Shown: positions 30,152 through 39,785, counted from the first letter of the stretch. The stretch: DNA of 64,000 bases from Microbacterium excoecariae (GCF_011326725.1 NZ_JAANCO010000001.1:1520623-1584622), one strand, 5' to 3'. Numbers and translations: made by a program. The notes: a model not told the origin generated them from the sequence alone.

Positions 30152-30343
30152 GATAATGACTCGCGTAGCCTGCCCGCGCACGACGCGGGCTCGTGACGAC
30201 GCAGAAGACTTCGGAGCAACGAACGCTCCGCGCGACGAGGGCCGAGAAGGCCGGTCGCAGACCGAAGAGCCGCTGACGCGCCCCGGGCGCATCGGCACGA
30301 TTTTTCCGGGCGGGGATCCGCCCGTACAGGGAGTTCGCCAGAG
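30152..30343 (+). promoter_or_regulatory. Promoter and long 5' leader of rne
   Basis: GATAAT (30152-30157) is the best -10 box; TAGCCT at 30166-30171 is an alternative. Either gives a leader of roughly 165-180 bases before the rne ATG. It holds a clear hairpin, CGGGCGG-GGAT-CCGCCCG (30307-30324), preceded by five T residues. The leader could be a site where RNase E cleaves its own mRNA, as known in enterobacteria; that is inference here. Confidence 0.5.
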
Positions 30344-32659
30344 ATGGTCGAAGACAACACGACAGAACCGGACACGACGACCGACACCGCGGGCGCGCCC
30401 GCTCCCGCGGAGGCGTCGGTGCCGGCGCCCGAGGAGTCGCCCGCCGCGGCGCCCGCCGAATCCGCCGCGGTTCCGGACGCCTCCGCGCAGGGCGACGCGC
30501 CCGCGGCCAACGAGGGGGCCGAGCCCGCGGTCCCGACCGCCGTCTCGCTGGGCCTGATCCCCGCGGACTTCGTGTCGCAGGTGTCCACGGCGCTGAGCTT
30601 CCACGCGCCGGACCTGCGCTTCCTGCCGGCGCTTCCCCCGCTCGACGACGACCGCACCTCGGGCGGCAACCGCTCGAGCCGCCGTCGCCGGCGCCGCGGC
30701 GGATCCGGCGATGGCGACGAGGAGGGCCGCGGTCGCGGCCGCGTCGTCGAGGTCGTCACGGAGCCGCAGCGGATCAAGGGATCCACGCGCCTGGAGGCGA
30801 AGAAGCAGCGTCGCCGCGACGGCCGCGAGGCCGGCCGCCGTCGCACCGTCGTGACCGAGGCCGAGTTCCTCGCGCGCCGCGAGGCCGTCGACCGCCAGAT
30901 GGTCGTGCGGACCCGCCCGAACCGCACGCAGATCGGCGTGATGGAGGACGGAGTGCTCGTCGAGCACTACGTGGCGCGCGCGCAGGACGCCTCGCTGATC
31001 GGCAACGTCTACCTCGGCCGCGTGCAGAACGTCCTGCCGAGTATGGAGGCGGCCTTCGTGGACATCGGGCGCGGCCGCAACGCCGTGCTGTACTCCGGCG
31101 AGGTCGACTGGGACGCCGTCGAGACGGGCAACCAGCCCCGCCGCATCGAGCTGGCCCTGAAGCCGGGCGACAAGGTGCTCGTGCAGGTGACGAAGGATCC
31201 GGTCGGCCACAAGGGCGCCCGCCTCACGAGCCAGGTCTCGCTGCCCGGGCGTTACCTCGTGTACGTGCCGAACGGATCCATGAACGGCATCTCCCGCAAG
31301 CTGCCGGACACCGAGCGCGCCCGCCTGAAGAAGATCCTGAAGAAGGTGCTCCCCGAGTCCGCGGGCGTGATCGTGCGCACGGCCGCCGAGGGCGCGACCG
31401 AGGAGCAGCTCACCCTCGACGTCAACCGCCTCACGCAGCAGTGGGAGCACATCGGCCGCCAGGTCGAGAAGGGCAACGCCCCGGCGCTCCTGCACAGCGA
31501 GCCCGACCTGCTCGTGAAGATCGTTCGCGACGTCTTCAACGAGGATTTCCAGAAGATGATCATCCAGGGCGAGGCGTCGCACGAGACGATCAGCTCCTAC
31601 CTCGCCTCCGTCGCGCCCGACCTCCTCGAGCGCATCGAGGCGTACGAGGGCGAGGGCGATCCGTTCGACGAGTTCCGGATCTCCGAGCAGATCGAGAAGG
31701 CCCTCGACCGCAAGGTGTGGCTGCCGTCCGGCGGGTCGCTCGTCATCGACCGCACCGAGGCGATGACCGTCGTCGACGTCAACACGGGCAAGTTCGTCGG
31801 GTCCGGCGGCAACCTCGAGGAGACGGTCACGAAGAACAACCTCGAGGCCGCCGAGGAGATCGTCCGCCAGCTGCGCCTGCGCGACATCGGCGGCATCATC
31901 GTCGTCGACTTCATCGACATGGTGCTCGAGTCGAACCGCGACCTCGTCCTGCGGCGCCTCATCGAGTGCCTCAGCCGCGACCGCACGAAGCACCAGGTCG
32001 CCGAGGTGACATCGCTCGGGCTCGTGCAGATGACGCGCAAGAAGATCGGGCTCGGCCTGCTCGAGACGTTCAGCGAGCCCTGCGAGGTGTGCGCCGGCCG
32101 CGGTGTGATCGTGCACCACGACCCCGTGTCCAAGCACCGCCCGGCGGCGTCCTCCGGGGGCGGATCCGGATCCTCGCGCCGCTCGCGCGGCGGCAAGGGT
32201 CGGGGAGCGCAGCCGCAGAAGGACGCGCCCGCGCCGGAGAAGGATCCGGCCCCGCACGTGAACACCGAGGGGGCGAAGTCCGCGCTCGCGAAGATCGCCG
32301 CCTCGTCGCGCCCGCACGACGAGGAGCCGCGGGAGCCGGCCGCCGCGCCGGCCGCGGCCGTGTCGCCGGCGTCGCTCGACCAGCTCGTGCTGCCCGAGGG
32401 TCCGCGCGGGGCCGAGGCCGCCGAGGACGGCGAGAAGCCAGCGCGCAAGCCCCGCCGTCGCCGCGCGAGCTCGGCGGGCGGATCGACCGCGGCCCCCGCG
32501 AGCACGGGCCAGACCAGCTCGCTGCTCGACTCCGTCCTCGACGCGCTGCCCGAGCCGAAGGCCCCGGGCCAGGGTCGCGGCCGTCGGCGCGTGACGACCG
32601 CCGCCCTCGAGGGCACGGCCGTCTCCGTCACGAACGACCCGTCCGGGCGCGCCGAGTGA
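30344..32659 (+). CDS. rne: Ribonuclease E/G
   Basis: Main endoribonuclease for RNA decay and processing, 771 aa. Order: disordered Ala/Pro/Glu-rich N-terminal extension (1-110), basic Arg-rich stretch (about 105-170), S1 domain (about 205-290), RNase H-like and catalytic DNase-I-like region with DVNTGKFVG at about 478 and VVDFIDM at about 525, zinc-link cysteines CEVC at about 580, then a disordered tail (600-771). N- and C-terminal extensions flanking the core are the actinobacterial layout. Convergent with the DUF4031 gene through a shared hairpin. Confidence 0.94.
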   Translation: MVEDNTTEPDTTTDTAGAPAPAEASVPAPEESPAAAPAESAAVPDASAQGDAPAANEGAEPAVPTAVSLGLIPADFVSQVSTALSFHAPDLRFLPALPPLDDDRTSGGNRSSRRRRRRGGSGDGDEEGRGRGRVVEVVTEPQRIKGSTRLEAKKQRRRDGREAGRRRTVVTEAEFLARREAVDRQMVVRTRPNRTQIGVMEDGVLVEHYVARAQDASLIGNVYLGRVQNVLPSMEAAFVDIGRGRNAVLYSGEVDWDAVETGNQPRRIELALKPGDKVLVQVTKDPVGHKGARLTSQVSLPGRYLVYVPNGSMNGISRKLPDTERARLKKILKKVLPESAGVIVRTAAEGATEEQLTLDVNRLTQQWEHIGRQVEKGNAPALLHSEPDLLVKIVRDVFNEDFQKMIIQGEASHETISSYLASVAPDLLERIEAYEGEGDPFDEFRISEQIEKALDRKVWLPSGGSLVIDRTEAMTVVDVNTGKFVGSGGNLEETVTKNNLEAAEEIVRQLRLRDIGGIIVVDFIDMVLESNRDLVLRRLIECLSRDRTKHQVAEVTSLGLVQMTRKKIGLGLLETFSEPCEVCAGRGVIVHHDPVSKHRPAASSGGGSGSSRRSRGGKGRGAQPQKDAPAPEKDPAPHVNTEGAKSALAKIAASSRPHDEEPREPAAAPAAAVSPASLDQLVLPEGPRGAEAAEDGEKPARKPRRRRASSAGGSTAAPASTGQTSSLLDSVLDALPEPKAPGQGRGRRRVTTAALEGTAVSVTNDPSGRAE

Positions 32660-32663
32660 GGCG

Positions 32664-32692
32664 CCGCCCGGCGCGCTCAGCGCGCCGGGCGG
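32664..32692. terminator. Bidirectional terminator whose loop is the DUF4031 stop codon
   Basis: Perfect 13-bp inverted repeat (CCGCCCGGCGCGC / GCGCGCCGGGCGG) with a 3-base loop TCA at 32677-32679. Those three bases are the minus-strand TGA stop of the DUF4031 gene. The hairpin begins 5 bases after the rne stop. Confidence 0.8.
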
Positions 32693-32949
32693 TCCTTCGC
32701 GCGCACGCGCAGCCCGGAGGCGATGAGCGCGCGGGTCAGCTCGCCCGCGCTCACGCGGCGCGCGCCGGCCACCACGAGCGCGTCGACGCGATCGGCCGGC
32801 ACGTCGTAGTGATCGAGGTCGAATCCTCGTCGCGGGATCCCCTGGGCGCGCGCGAACGCGTGCAGCTCCTCGAGGCTCGTGTCGCTCACGAGGTGCGACC
32901 AGAGCATGCCGTGCGCGGGCCACATGGGGGTGTCGACGAGAACGGTCAT
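32677..32949 (-). CDS. DUF4031 family protein
   Basis: 90-aa soluble protein of a family found mainly in actinobacteria, function unknown. Recognisable by the start [39 protein letters not shown] and [12 protein letters not shown] 32949 is favoured because a TATTCT box lies 7 bases upstream on the minus strand, giving a leaderless transcript; no ribosome site is seen. Confidence 0.8.
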   Translation of the reverse strand: MTVLVDTPMWPAHGMLWSHLVSDTSLEELHAFARAQGIPRRGFDLDHYDVPADRVDALVVAGARRVSAGELTRALIASGLRVRAKDRPAR

Positions 32950-33015
32950 ATGCACAAGAATACAACCCGCGCGACGCGCCGGTCGTGTCGATTCCCGGTT
33001 TGGGAGAGAATCGGG

Positions 33016-33193
33016 TAGAGTTAACCGTTGGTGCGTCCCCGGTCGCGCGCTCTCCCACTGGCGGCGCGACAGAAGCCTTGCCGACGCGCTCGCACATCCA
33101 GTGCGACGCAAGCAACGTGCTGGGACACCCCAGACTTCCCGAGAGATTCGGATGGACCCCGCGGGGTTCGTCCCCAAGGAAACAGGTATCAAC
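33016..33193 (+). promoter_or_regulatory. Promoter and structured leader of rplU-rpmA
   Basis: TAGAGT (33016-33021) should start a transcript near 33028, leaving about 165 bases before the rplU start. The leader contains two clear hairpins: TCGCAC/GTGCGA (33090-33106) and CTGGG/CCCAG (33120-33133). Leaders of ribosomal protein operons often bind the encoded protein; whether L21 does so here is untested. Confidence 0.5.
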
Positions 33194-33502
33194 GTGGTTT
33201 ACGCAGTTGTTCGCGCCGGTGGCCGGCAGGAGAAGGTCGAGGTCGGCTCGATCGTCACGCTCGACCGTGTCCAGGCTGCCGAGGGTGAGTCGATCGAGCT
33301 GCCCGCCGTCCTCTTCGTCGACGGCGACAACGTGACGACCGACGCCGACGCGCTGTCGAAGGTCACGGTCACGGCCGAGGTTCTCCAGGACCTCCGCGGG
33401 CCGAAGATCGTCATCCAGAAGTACAAGAACAAGACCGGCTACAAGAAGCGCCAGGGCCACCGTCAGGAGCTCACGCGCGTCAAGGTCACCGGCATCAAGT
33501 AA
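33194..33502 (+). CDS. rplU: 50S ribosomal protein L21
   Basis: 102-aa large-subunit protein. Sequence [17 protein letters not shown] at the start and [20 protein letters not shown] at the C-terminus are typical. I set the start at GTG 33194; AAGGAA lies about 11 bases upstream, slightly far. The longer open frame upstream is leader. rpmA follows after 18 bases. Confidence 0.95.
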   Translation: MVYAVVRAGGRQEKVEVGSIVTLDRVQAAEGESIELPAVLFVDGDNVTTDADALSKVTVTAEVLQDLRGPKIVIQKYKNKTGYKKRQGHRQELTRVKVTGIK

Positions 33503-33520
33503 TCCGGAGAGGCTTGAGGA

Positions 33521-33778
33521 ATGGCACATAAAAAGGGCGCAAGCTCCACCCGCAACGGTCGTGACTCGAACGCGCAGCGCCTCGGCGTGAAGCGCTTCGG
33601 CGGCCAGGACGTCAACGCGGGCGAGATTCTCGTTCGCCAGCGCGGAACGCACTTCCACCCCGGCGCCAACGTCGGTCGCGGTGGCGACGACACGCTGTTC
33701 GCCCTCGCGGCGGGCGCGGTCGAGTTCGGCAACAAGGGCGGCCGCAAGGTCGTCAACGTGGTGGCCGCCGCCGAGTAA
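33521..33778 (+). CDS. rpmA: 50S ribosomal protein L27
   Basis: 85 aa, starts [19 protein letters not shown], contains [20 protein letters not shown]. The N-terminal tail reaches the peptidyl transferase centre. It begins directly with the mature AHKKG sequence, so no cleaved N-terminal extension of the staphylococcal type. Second gene of the rplU operon; a terminator follows. Confidence 0.97.
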   Translation: MAHKKGASSTRNGRDSNAQRLGVKRFGGQDVNAGEILVRQRGTHFHPGANVGRGGDDTLFALAAGAVEFGNKGGRKVVNVVAAAE

Positions 33779-33809
33779 TCGCGCGCATCACACGCAATCT
33801 GCATCCGGG

Positions 33810-33839
33810 AAGGGGGCGGGCTTCTGCTCGCCCCCTTTT
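33810..33839 (+). terminator. Intrinsic terminator after rpmA
   Basis: AAGGGGGCG pairs with CGCCCCCTT across a 10-base loop and runs into TTTT; one of the few classical T-tailed terminators in the window. Confidence 0.88.
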
Positions 33840-33907
33840 CGCGTAGCGGGCGCACGCCCGCACGCGGCATCATGGGGCCACCCGGCCCCGTTTCGAGAAG
33901 AGGCACC

Positions 33908-35431
33908 ATGGTCACGTTCGTCGACGAGGTCACCCTGCACCTGCACGCGGGGAGTGGCGGCAACGGCTGCGTCTCCGTGCGTCGCGAGAAGTTCAAGCCC
34001 CTCGCGGGCCCCGACGGCGGCAACGGCGGCGACGGTGGCGACATCGTGCTCGTCGCGGACACGCAGACGACGACGCTGCTCAGCTACCACCACTCTCCGC
34101 ACCGGAAGTCCGCAAACGGCGGCTTCGGGATGGGCGACATGCGCTCCGGCGCGCAGGGCGAGCCGCTCGAGCTGCCCGTCCCCGTGGGGACCGTGGTGAA
34201 GGATCCGTCGGGGGAGGTGCTCGCCGACCTCATCGAGCCGGGCATGCGCTTCGTCGCCGCGCCGGGCGGTCAGGGCGGCCTCGGCAACGCCGCGCTGTCC
34301 TCGCCCAAGCGCAAGGCCCCGGGCTTCGCGCTCCTCGGCACGCCCGGCTGGGAGGGCGACGTCCACCTCGAGCTCAAGACGCTGGCCGACGTCGCCCTGG
34401 TCGGCTTCCCGTCGGCGGGCAAGTCCAGCCTTATCGCGGCGATCTCGGCGGCCCGCCCGAAGATCGCCGACTACCCGTTCACGACCCTGCACCCGAACCT
34501 CGGGGTCGTGCAGGCCGGCGACGTGCGCTTCACGGTCGCCGACGTGCCGGGCCTCATCGAAGGCGCCTCCGACGGGCGCGGGCTCGGCCTGGAGTTCCTG
34601 CGCCACGTCGAGCGCTGCCAGGCGCTTGTCCACGTCCTCGACTGCGCGACGCTCGAGCCGGGCCGCGACCCGGTGTCCGACCTCGAGACGATTCGCGCTG
34701 AGCTCGCGAACTACCCCGTGCCGGAGGGGCAGAAGCCGCTCCTTGAGCGCCCGCAGATCGTTGTTCTCAACAAGATCGACGTGCCGGAGGCCGAGGAGCT
34801 GGCCGCGTTCGTGCGCGGCGACCTCGAGGCCGCGGGCTACCGCGTCTTCGAGATCTCCACGGTCGCGCACCGCGGCCTGCGCGAGCTGACGTTCGCCCTC
34901 GCCGAGGTCGTGGCGGCCGAGCGCCTGGCGGCCCCCGTCGAGGCCGCGCCGGAGCGCGTGATCGTGCGACCCAAGGGCGCCGAGCGTGAGTTCACCGTCG
35001 TGCGCGAGGGCGGTACGTACGGCGACATGTTCCGGATCCGCGGCGAGAAGCCCGAGCGCTGGGTCCAGCAGACCGACTTCCAGAACGACGAGGCCGTCGG
35101 CTTCCTCGCCGACCGCCTCGACAAGCTCGGCGTGGAGAACGAGCTCATCCGCGCGGGCGCGCAGCCCGGATCCCCCGTCGTCATCGGCGACGACGACGGG
35201 ATCGTGTTCGACTGGGATCCCTCCCTGACCTCGGCCGCCGAGCTGACGGCGGCACCGCGAGGGACGGATCCGCGCCTGGACGGGAATCGTCGTCGCACGA
35301 CGAACGAGCGCCGCGACGCGTACAAGGCCAGACAGGATGCGCGCACGATCGAGCGCGCACTGGAAGAGGAGCGCCGCCTCGCCCGGAACGGGGAGGACGA
35401 CGCGTACGAAGGGATGGATGGTAACCAGTGA
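33908..35431 (+). CDS. obg: GTPase ObgE/CgtA
   Basis: Essential GTPase in 50S ribosome assembly and stress control. 507 aa: glycine-rich Obg fold (1-158) with [10 protein letters not shown] domain with [11 protein letters not shown] near residue 168 and NKID further on, and a C-terminal OCT domain (about 340-430) plus a charged tail. Start ATG 33908, since GAGAAGAGG lies just upstream. Its stop overlaps the proB GTG (GTGA). Confidence 0.95.
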   Translation: MVTFVDEVTLHLHAGSGGNGCVSVRREKFKPLAGPDGGNGGDGGDIVLVADTQTTTLLSYHHSPHRKSANGGFGMGDMRSGAQGEPLELPVPVGTVVKDPSGEVLADLIEPGMRFVAAPGGQGGLGNAALSSPKRKAPGFALLGTPGWEGDVHLELKTLADVALVGFPSAGKSSLIAAISAARPKIADYPFTTLHPNLGVVQAGDVRFTVADVPGLIEGASDGRGLGLEFLRHVERCQALVHVLDCATLEPGRDPVSDLETIRAELANYPVPEGQKPLLERPQIVVLNKIDVPEAEELAAFVRGDLEAAGYRVFEISTVAHRGLRELTFALAEVVAAERLAAPVEAAPERVIVRPKGAEREFTVVREGGTYGDMFRIRGEKPERWVQQTDFQNDEAVGFLADRLDKLGVENELIRAGAQPGSPVVIGDDDGIVFDWDPSLTSAAELTAAPRGTDPRLDGNRRRTTNERRDAYKARQDARTIERALEEERRLARNGEDDAYEGMDGNQ

Positions 35432-36276
35432 CGGCATACGCACGTCAGGACCTGGCAACCGCCAAGAGGATCGTCGTCAAGGTCGGCTCGTCGTCGATCT
35501 CGGGCGATGCCTCGTGGCGCATCGACATGCTCACCGACGCGATCGTCGAGGCGCGATCTCGCGGTCAGGAGATCATCCTCGTCTCGTCCGGCGCGATCGC
35601 GACCGCGGTCTCGCTCATGGACCTCGGCGAGGGCAAGCCCTCTGACCTCGCGACCCAGCAGGCCGCGGCGGCGGTCGGCCAGAACGTCCTCCTGTGGCGC
35701 TGGCAGTCGAGCCTGGACCGTTACGGGGTGCTCGCCGGTCAGGTCCTCCTGACGCTCAGCGACATGCAGAACAGCACGCCGCGCAGCAACGCCCGGCGCG
35801 CGATCGATCGGATGCTCACCCTCGGCGTGCTCCCCATCGTCAACGAGAACGACACGGTCGCGACGCACGAGATCCGCTTCGGCGACAACGACCGCCTGTC
35901 GGCGCTCGTGGCCCACCTCATGAAGGCCGACGCGCTGGTGCTCCTCAGCGATATCACCGCGCTGTACACCGCGCCGCCGGACCGCGAGGGATCCCGTCCG
36001 ATCGACACGATCACGGCCGACGACGACCTGGCCGACTACGAGTTCGGCGGCAAGGTCGTCAACAGCGTCGGCACCGGGGGAGCGGCGACGAAGGCCACGG
36101 CCGGCCGGCTCGCCCAGGAGCACGGCGTCGGCGCGCTCGTCACGAGCGCCGACAACATCTCGGACGCGCTGGCCGGGCACCACGTGGGAACGTGGTTCGC
36201 GCCCGCGGTCGAGACCCACCCGAAGACGGAGGCGATCTCCGTCATCCTGCAGGACGACGAAGGCGAGGACCACTGA
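35428..36276 (+). CDS. proB: Glutamate 5-kinase without PUA domain
   Basis: First step of proline synthesis, phosphorylating glutamate. 282 aa: amino acid kinase domain with [32 protein letters not shown] and [12 protein letters not shown]. The frame ends right after the kinase domain, so the C-terminal PUA domain found in about 370-aa enzymes such as that of E. coli is absent. The end is not a frameshift remnant, because proA starts within the stop codon (TGATG). GTG start overlaps the obg stop. Confidence 0.93.
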   Translation: MTAYARQDLATAKRIVVKVGSSSISGDASWRIDMLTDAIVEARSRGQEIILVSSGAIATAVSLMDLGEGKPSDLATQQAAAAVGQNVLLWRWQSSLDRYGVLAGQVLLTLSDMQNSTPRSNARRAIDRMLTLGVLPIVNENDTVATHEIRFGDNDRLSALVAHLMKADALVLLSDITALYTAPPDREGSRPIDTITADDDLADYEFGGKVVNSVGTGGAATKATAGRLAQEHGVGALVTSADNISDALAGHHVGTWFAPAVETHPKTEAISVILQDDEGEDH

Positions 36277-37529
36277 TGACGACCGACGCCCCCGAGACCC
36301 GCTTCGCCCTGGCGAAGGGCGCCACGCGCGAGATCGCGCGCCTGACGAGCACGCAGAAGGCCGACGCCCTCGGGGCGATCGCCGACGCCCTGGAGGCGCA
36401 CGCGGATCGCATCATCGCGGCCAACGCGGAGGACCTCGAGCGCGGTCGCGCGAACGGCATCGGCGACTCGCTGCTCGATCGCCTCGCGCTCACGACCGAG
36501 CGCGTGTCGGCCCTCGCCGACGCGACGCGCGAGGTCGCGGCGCTCCCGGATCCGGTCGGGCAGGTCGTGCGCGGCGAGCGGATGGCCAACGGCATCGCGC
36601 TGGAACAGGTCCGCGTGCCGTTCGGCGTGGTGGGCGCGATCTACGAGGCGCGCCCGAACGTCACGGTCGACATCGCGGCGCTCGCGCTGCGCTCGGGCAA
36701 CGCCGTCGTGCTGCGCGGCGGGAGCGCGGCGCTGTCGTCGAACATGGCGCTCGTGGAGATCATGCGTCAGGCGCTCGAGTCCGTCGGCGTGACGCCCGAG
36801 GCGATCCAGACGGTGGACGAGTTCGGCCGCGAGGGCGCGAACGCGCTCATGCGCGGTCGCGGGTTCATCGACGTCCTCGTCCCGCGCGGGAGCGCGGGCC
36901 TGATCGAGACCGTCGTGACGAGCTCCACGGTGCCTGTGATCGAGACCGGCGCCGGCAACGTGCACGTCGTGCTCGACGCGAGCGCCCCCGAGGAGTGGGC
37001 GCGCGACATCTCCGTGAACTCGAAGACGCACCGCGTCAGCGTGTGCAATTCCGCGGAGACCATCCTCGTCGTGCGGGAGGCCGCCGAGCGGCTCATCCCG
37101 CAGGTGGCGCGCGCGCTCCAGGACGCGGGCGTGACGATCCACGGCGACGAGACGGTGCGCTCGCTCGCGAACGACGTCGTGCCGGCGACGGAGGAGGACT
37201 GGGAGACCGAGTACCTCAGCCTCGACGTCGCGATGAAGGTCGTGGAGACCCTGGACGAGGCGATCGACCACATCGCGCGCTACAGCACGCACCACACCGA
37301 GACGATCGTGACCGCCGACGTGCGCGAGGCCGAGCGCTTCCTCGCCGAGGTGGATTCGGCCGCCGTCTACGTCAACGCCTCCACCCGCTTCACGGACGGC
37401 GGCGAGTACGGTTTCGGCGCCGAGGTCGGGATCTCGACCCAGAAGCTGCACGCGCGCGGCCCCATGGGGCTGCCGGAGCTGACCAGCACGAAGTGGATCG
37501 GCCGCGGATCGGGCCAGATCCGACCCTGA
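36276..37529 (+). CDS. proA: Glutamate-5-semialdehyde dehydrogenase (gamma-glutamyl phosphate reductase)
   Basis: Second step of proline synthesis; reduces glutamyl-5-phosphate with NADPH. 417 aa, ALDH fold. VPFGVVGAIYEARPNVTVD, the catalytic cysteine C257 in VCNSAETILV, and the C-terminal YGFGAEVGISTQKLHARGP signature are present. ATG shares one base with the proB TGA, so the two enzymes are made in fixed ratio and can channel the labile intermediate. Confidence 0.96.
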   Translation: MTTDAPETRFALAKGATREIARLTSTQKADALGAIADALEAHADRIIAANAEDLERGRANGIGDSLLDRLALTTERVSALADATREVAALPDPVGQVVRGERMANGIALEQVRVPFGVVGAIYEARPNVTVDIAALALRSGNAVVLRGGSAALSSNMALVEIMRQALESVGVTPEAIQTVDEFGREGANALMRGRGFIDVLVPRGSAGLIETVVTSSTVPVIETGAGNVHVVLDASAPEEWARDISVNSKTHRVSVCNSAETILVVREAAERLIPQVARALQDAGVTIHGDETVRSLANDVVPATEEDWETEYLSLDVAMKVVETLDEAIDHIARYSTHHTETIVTADVREAERFLAEVDSAAVYVNASTRFTDGGEYGFGAEVGISTQKLHARGPMGLPELTSTKWIGRGSGQIRP

Positions 37530-37552
37530 GCGGTCGCCCCCGCCGCACGCGA

Positions 37553-37558
37553 TAGGCT
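37553..37558 (+). promoter_or_regulatory. -10 element upstream of the nadD operon
   Basis: TAGGCT 37 bases before the ATG of the 63-aa membrane protein. Suggests that this gene, nadD, the unknown membrane protein and rsfS are transcribed separately from proA. Confidence 0.45.
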
Positions 37559-37595
37559 GTGGGGCAGAGTTTTTTCCCTCTTGATCGGAGTCAGG

Positions 37596-37787
37596 ATGCA
37601 GTTCGCCTCCGCCGCCCTGAGCGTCGTCGCCGAGACCGGCGGTCACGAGAGCGTGGCCCTCGAGACCCTTCCCTACGGCATCGTCGCGCTCGCGGTCTTC
37701 GCCGTCGCCGGCATGGTCGTGGCCTCGTACCGCCACGTCGCGAACCGTCACGCGGATCCGGCCGAGCACGCCGACCAGTCGCACTAG
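37596..37787 (+). CDS. 63-aa single-pass membrane protein of unknown function
   Basis: Starts [13 protein letters not shown], has one strong transmembrane helix (about residues 24-43, [20 protein letters not shown]) and a histidine-rich cytosolic tail ending HADQSH. GATCGGAG ribosome site just upstream of the ATG. It sits between proA and nadD, eight bases before the nadD start, so it is probably translated with nadD. No family recognised. Confidence 0.75.
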   Translation: MQFASAALSVVAETGGHESVALETLPYGIVALAVFAVAGMVVASYRHVANRHADPAEHADQSH

Positions 37788-37795
37788 GCGCCGGA

Positions 37796-38395
37796 GTGAG
37801 CGACACGTCGCGGCCTCCTCGCATCGGGGTGATGGGCGGCACGTTCGACCCCATTCACCACGGCCACCTCGTGGCCGCGAGCGAGGTCGCGACGTCGTTC
37901 GACCTCGATGAGGTCATCTTCGTGCCGACCGGCGAACCGTGGCACAAGGCCGCGGTGTCGCCGGCCCAGGCGCGGTACGAGATGACCGTCATCGCGACGG
38001 CGTCGAACCCGCGCTTCACGGTCAGCCGCGTGGACGTGGACCGCGGGGGAGCGACGTACACGGTCGACACGCTGCGCGAGCTGCGGCGAGAGCGGCCGGA
38101 TGCCGAGTTCTTCTTCATCACCGGCGCCGACGCCGTTGCGCAGATCCTCAGCTGGCGCGACCACGACGAGCTCTGGGAGCTCGCGCACTTCGTGGCCGTG
38201 TCCCGTCCCGGGCATGTCTTGGACATTGGGGATCTGCCGCGCGATCGCGTCAGTCGCCTCGAGATCCCGGCTCTCGCGATATCGTCGACTGACTGCCGCG
38301 ATCGCGTCTGGCGCGGGTTGCCCGTCTGGTATCTCGTTCCGGACGGCGTCGTCCAATACATCGCGAAACACCATCTTTATCGGAGTAGGGCATGA
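37796..38395 (+). CDS. nadD: Nicotinate-nucleotide adenylyltransferase
   Basis: Makes nicotinate adenine dinucleotide from NaMN and ATP in NAD synthesis. 199 aa: [18 protein letters not shown] holds the (H/T)xGH nucleotidyl-transfer motif (HHGH), and [13 protein letters not shown] is the ISST-type C-terminal motif. I use GTG 37796; the core could also begin a few residues later, since the ribosome site (CCGGA) abuts this GTG closely. The stop overlaps the next gene (ATGA). Confidence 0.93.
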   Translation: MSDTSRPPRIGVMGGTFDPIHHGHLVAASEVATSFDLDEVIFVPTGEPWHKAAVSPAQARYEMTVIATASNPRFTVSRVDVDRGGATYTVDTLRELRRERPDAEFFFITGADAVAQILSWRDHDELWELAHFVAVSRPGHVLDIGDLPRDRVSRLEIPALAISSTDCRDRVWRGLPVWYLVPDGVVQYIAKHHLYRSRA

Positions 38396-39381
38396 GCACA
38401 TCCGGCGAGCAGGGGCACCGACCGCTGACCCGGCGCGAGCTGCGGGAGCTGCGCGCCCACGGGGGCGAGCAGGCCGTCGCCGAGGCGACGGCCGCCGCGC
38501 CGGCGGAACCCGCGGTCGTCGCGAGCACCCAGACCGAGGAGCAGGCTCCGGAGCCGCGCCCGCTCACGCGCCGCGAGATTCGCCGCCTGCGGACGAACGA
38601 GGTCCCCGTCATCCCGACCACGGACACCGGATCCGTCACCGAGACACCGGAAACGGCCGCCGCGCCCGTGGAGAACGAGGACGCGCCCGCCCCCACCGTG
38701 GCGGGGGAGATCGTCGAGGACGCCCCCGCGGCCGAGGAGCCGCCGGCCGAAGAGCCCGCCGAGGAGCTGGAGGTCGTCACCGAGGTGCCGTCCTCGCCTC
38801 GCCCCGACGAGGAGCCCGCTGGCCAGGCCGTCGAGGAGCCCGGGACCCAGACCGTGGCGTTCGATGCGAGCGCGTACTTCGCCGAGACCGAGACCCCGGC
38901 CGCGCCGGAGGCGCACGAGCCCCCCGCCGACACGACCGTCGGAGACGTCGTCACGGAGGTCCCGAAGCTCGACCCCGCGTTCGGCGAGCACATCGGGCGC
39001 GGCCCGTCGGCCCCGTCGGCGCGTTCCTTCGACGACCTGTTGGACCAGTACGCCACGACGTCCCCGAGCTCGATCATCATGACGAGCTCGCACCGCCTTC
39101 CCGAGGGGCTGGGCTCGACGGGCGCGGCCCTCGGAACCACGGACGGCCGCGAGGTCGACGCGGTCCTGATCGACGGCGAGCTGCCCGCGCACTCCTCGCC
39201 CACGCCGATCGCGGCGTCCGCCGCGATCTCGACGCAGAAGAGCGCGGGCGACGTGATCCGGCCCCCCGCGCCGGAGAAGGGCCGCGGTCTCGTGTTCGCG
39301 CTCGGTATCACGGCCGGCGTCCTCGGCATCGTCGTGGTGGGGAGCCTCGCCACCGCCTACTTCATGGGAGTCTTCAACTAG
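38392..39381 (+). CDS. Membrane-anchored acidic low-complexity protein between nadD and rsfS
   Basis: 329 aa, no recognised domain. The first 60 residues carry two copies of a basic PLTRRE(L/I)R-type motif ([12 protein letters not shown] and [12 protein letters not shown]), followed by a long Ala/Pro/Glu-rich disordered region (70-290) and one C-terminal transmembrane helix (about 300-324) ending YFMGVFN. That topology would leave nearly the whole protein on one side of the membrane. Overlaps nadD by 4 bases; its TAG shares a base with the rsfS GTG. Confidence 0.8.
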   Translation: MSTSGEQGHRPLTRRELRELRAHGGEQAVAEATAAAPAEPAVVASTQTEEQAPEPRPLTRREIRRLRTNEVPVIPTTDTGSVTETPETAAAPVENEDAPAPTVAGEIVEDAPAAEEPPAEEPAEELEVVTEVPSSPRPDEEPAGQAVEEPGTQTVAFDASAYFAETETPAAPEAHEPPADTTVGDVVTEVPKLDPAFGEHIGRGPSAPSARSFDDLLDQYATTSPSSIIMTSSHRLPEGLGSTGAALGTTDGREVDAVLIDGELPAHSSPTPIAASAAISTQKSAGDVIRPPAPEKGRGLVFALGITAGVLGIVVVGSLATAYFMGVFN

Positions 39382-39764
39382 TGAACGCCTCGTCCTCGGA
39401 CATGCTGCAGATCGCGGCCGTCGCCGCCGACAAGATGGGCGGCGAGGAGCTCGTCGCCCTCGACGTCTCGCAGCCGATGCCGCTCGCCGACATCTTCTTC
39501 ATCGTCACGGGTCGCTCGGAGCGCAACGTCGCGGCGATCTCAGACGAGATCGAGCGCGAGCTGCACCAGGCCGGCCACAAGCTGCTGCGCCGCGAGGGGA
39601 AGGCTGAGGGCCGATGGATCCTCTGCGACTTCGGCGACCTCGTCGTGCACGTGTTCCACCGCGAGGAGCGCGAGTTCTACGGCCTGGAGCGCCTGTGGAA
39701 GGACTGCCCGACGGTGCCGTTCGAGCTGCCGACACGCCCGTCGGTCGAGGCCGATTTCGCCTGA
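39381..39764 (+). CDS. rsfS: Ribosomal silencing factor RsfS
   Basis: Binds ribosomal protein L14 and blocks 50S-30S joining during starvation. 127 aa, DUF143 fold: AADKMGGEELVALDVS, DIFFIVTGRSERNVAAI, WILCDFGDLVVHVFHREEREFYGLERLW. GTG start shares one base with the preceding TAG, so it is translated by coupling. nadD-rsfS pairing is widely conserved. Confidence 0.95.
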   Translation: MNASSSDMLQIAAVAADKMGGEELVALDVSQPMPLADIFFIVTGRSERNVAAISDEIERELHQAGHKLLRREGKAEGRWILCDFGDLVVHVFHREEREFYGLERLWKDCPTVPFELPTRPSVEADFA

Positions 39765-39779
39765 GTCCGGCGGGTGTTG

Positions 39780-39785
39780 TAAGCT
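39780..39785 (+). promoter_or_regulatory. -10 element of the tRNA-Ala promoter
   Basis: TAAGCT 38 bases before the mature 5' end of tRNA-Ala, the only AT-rich block in this gap. Confidence 0.45.

Noticed and set aside
29216..33658. 1480-codon minus-strand open frame across ndk, VKOR, rne and rplU
   Set aside because: Antisense shadow of rne; only parts of other frames are real genes. Composition is typical of shadow frames.
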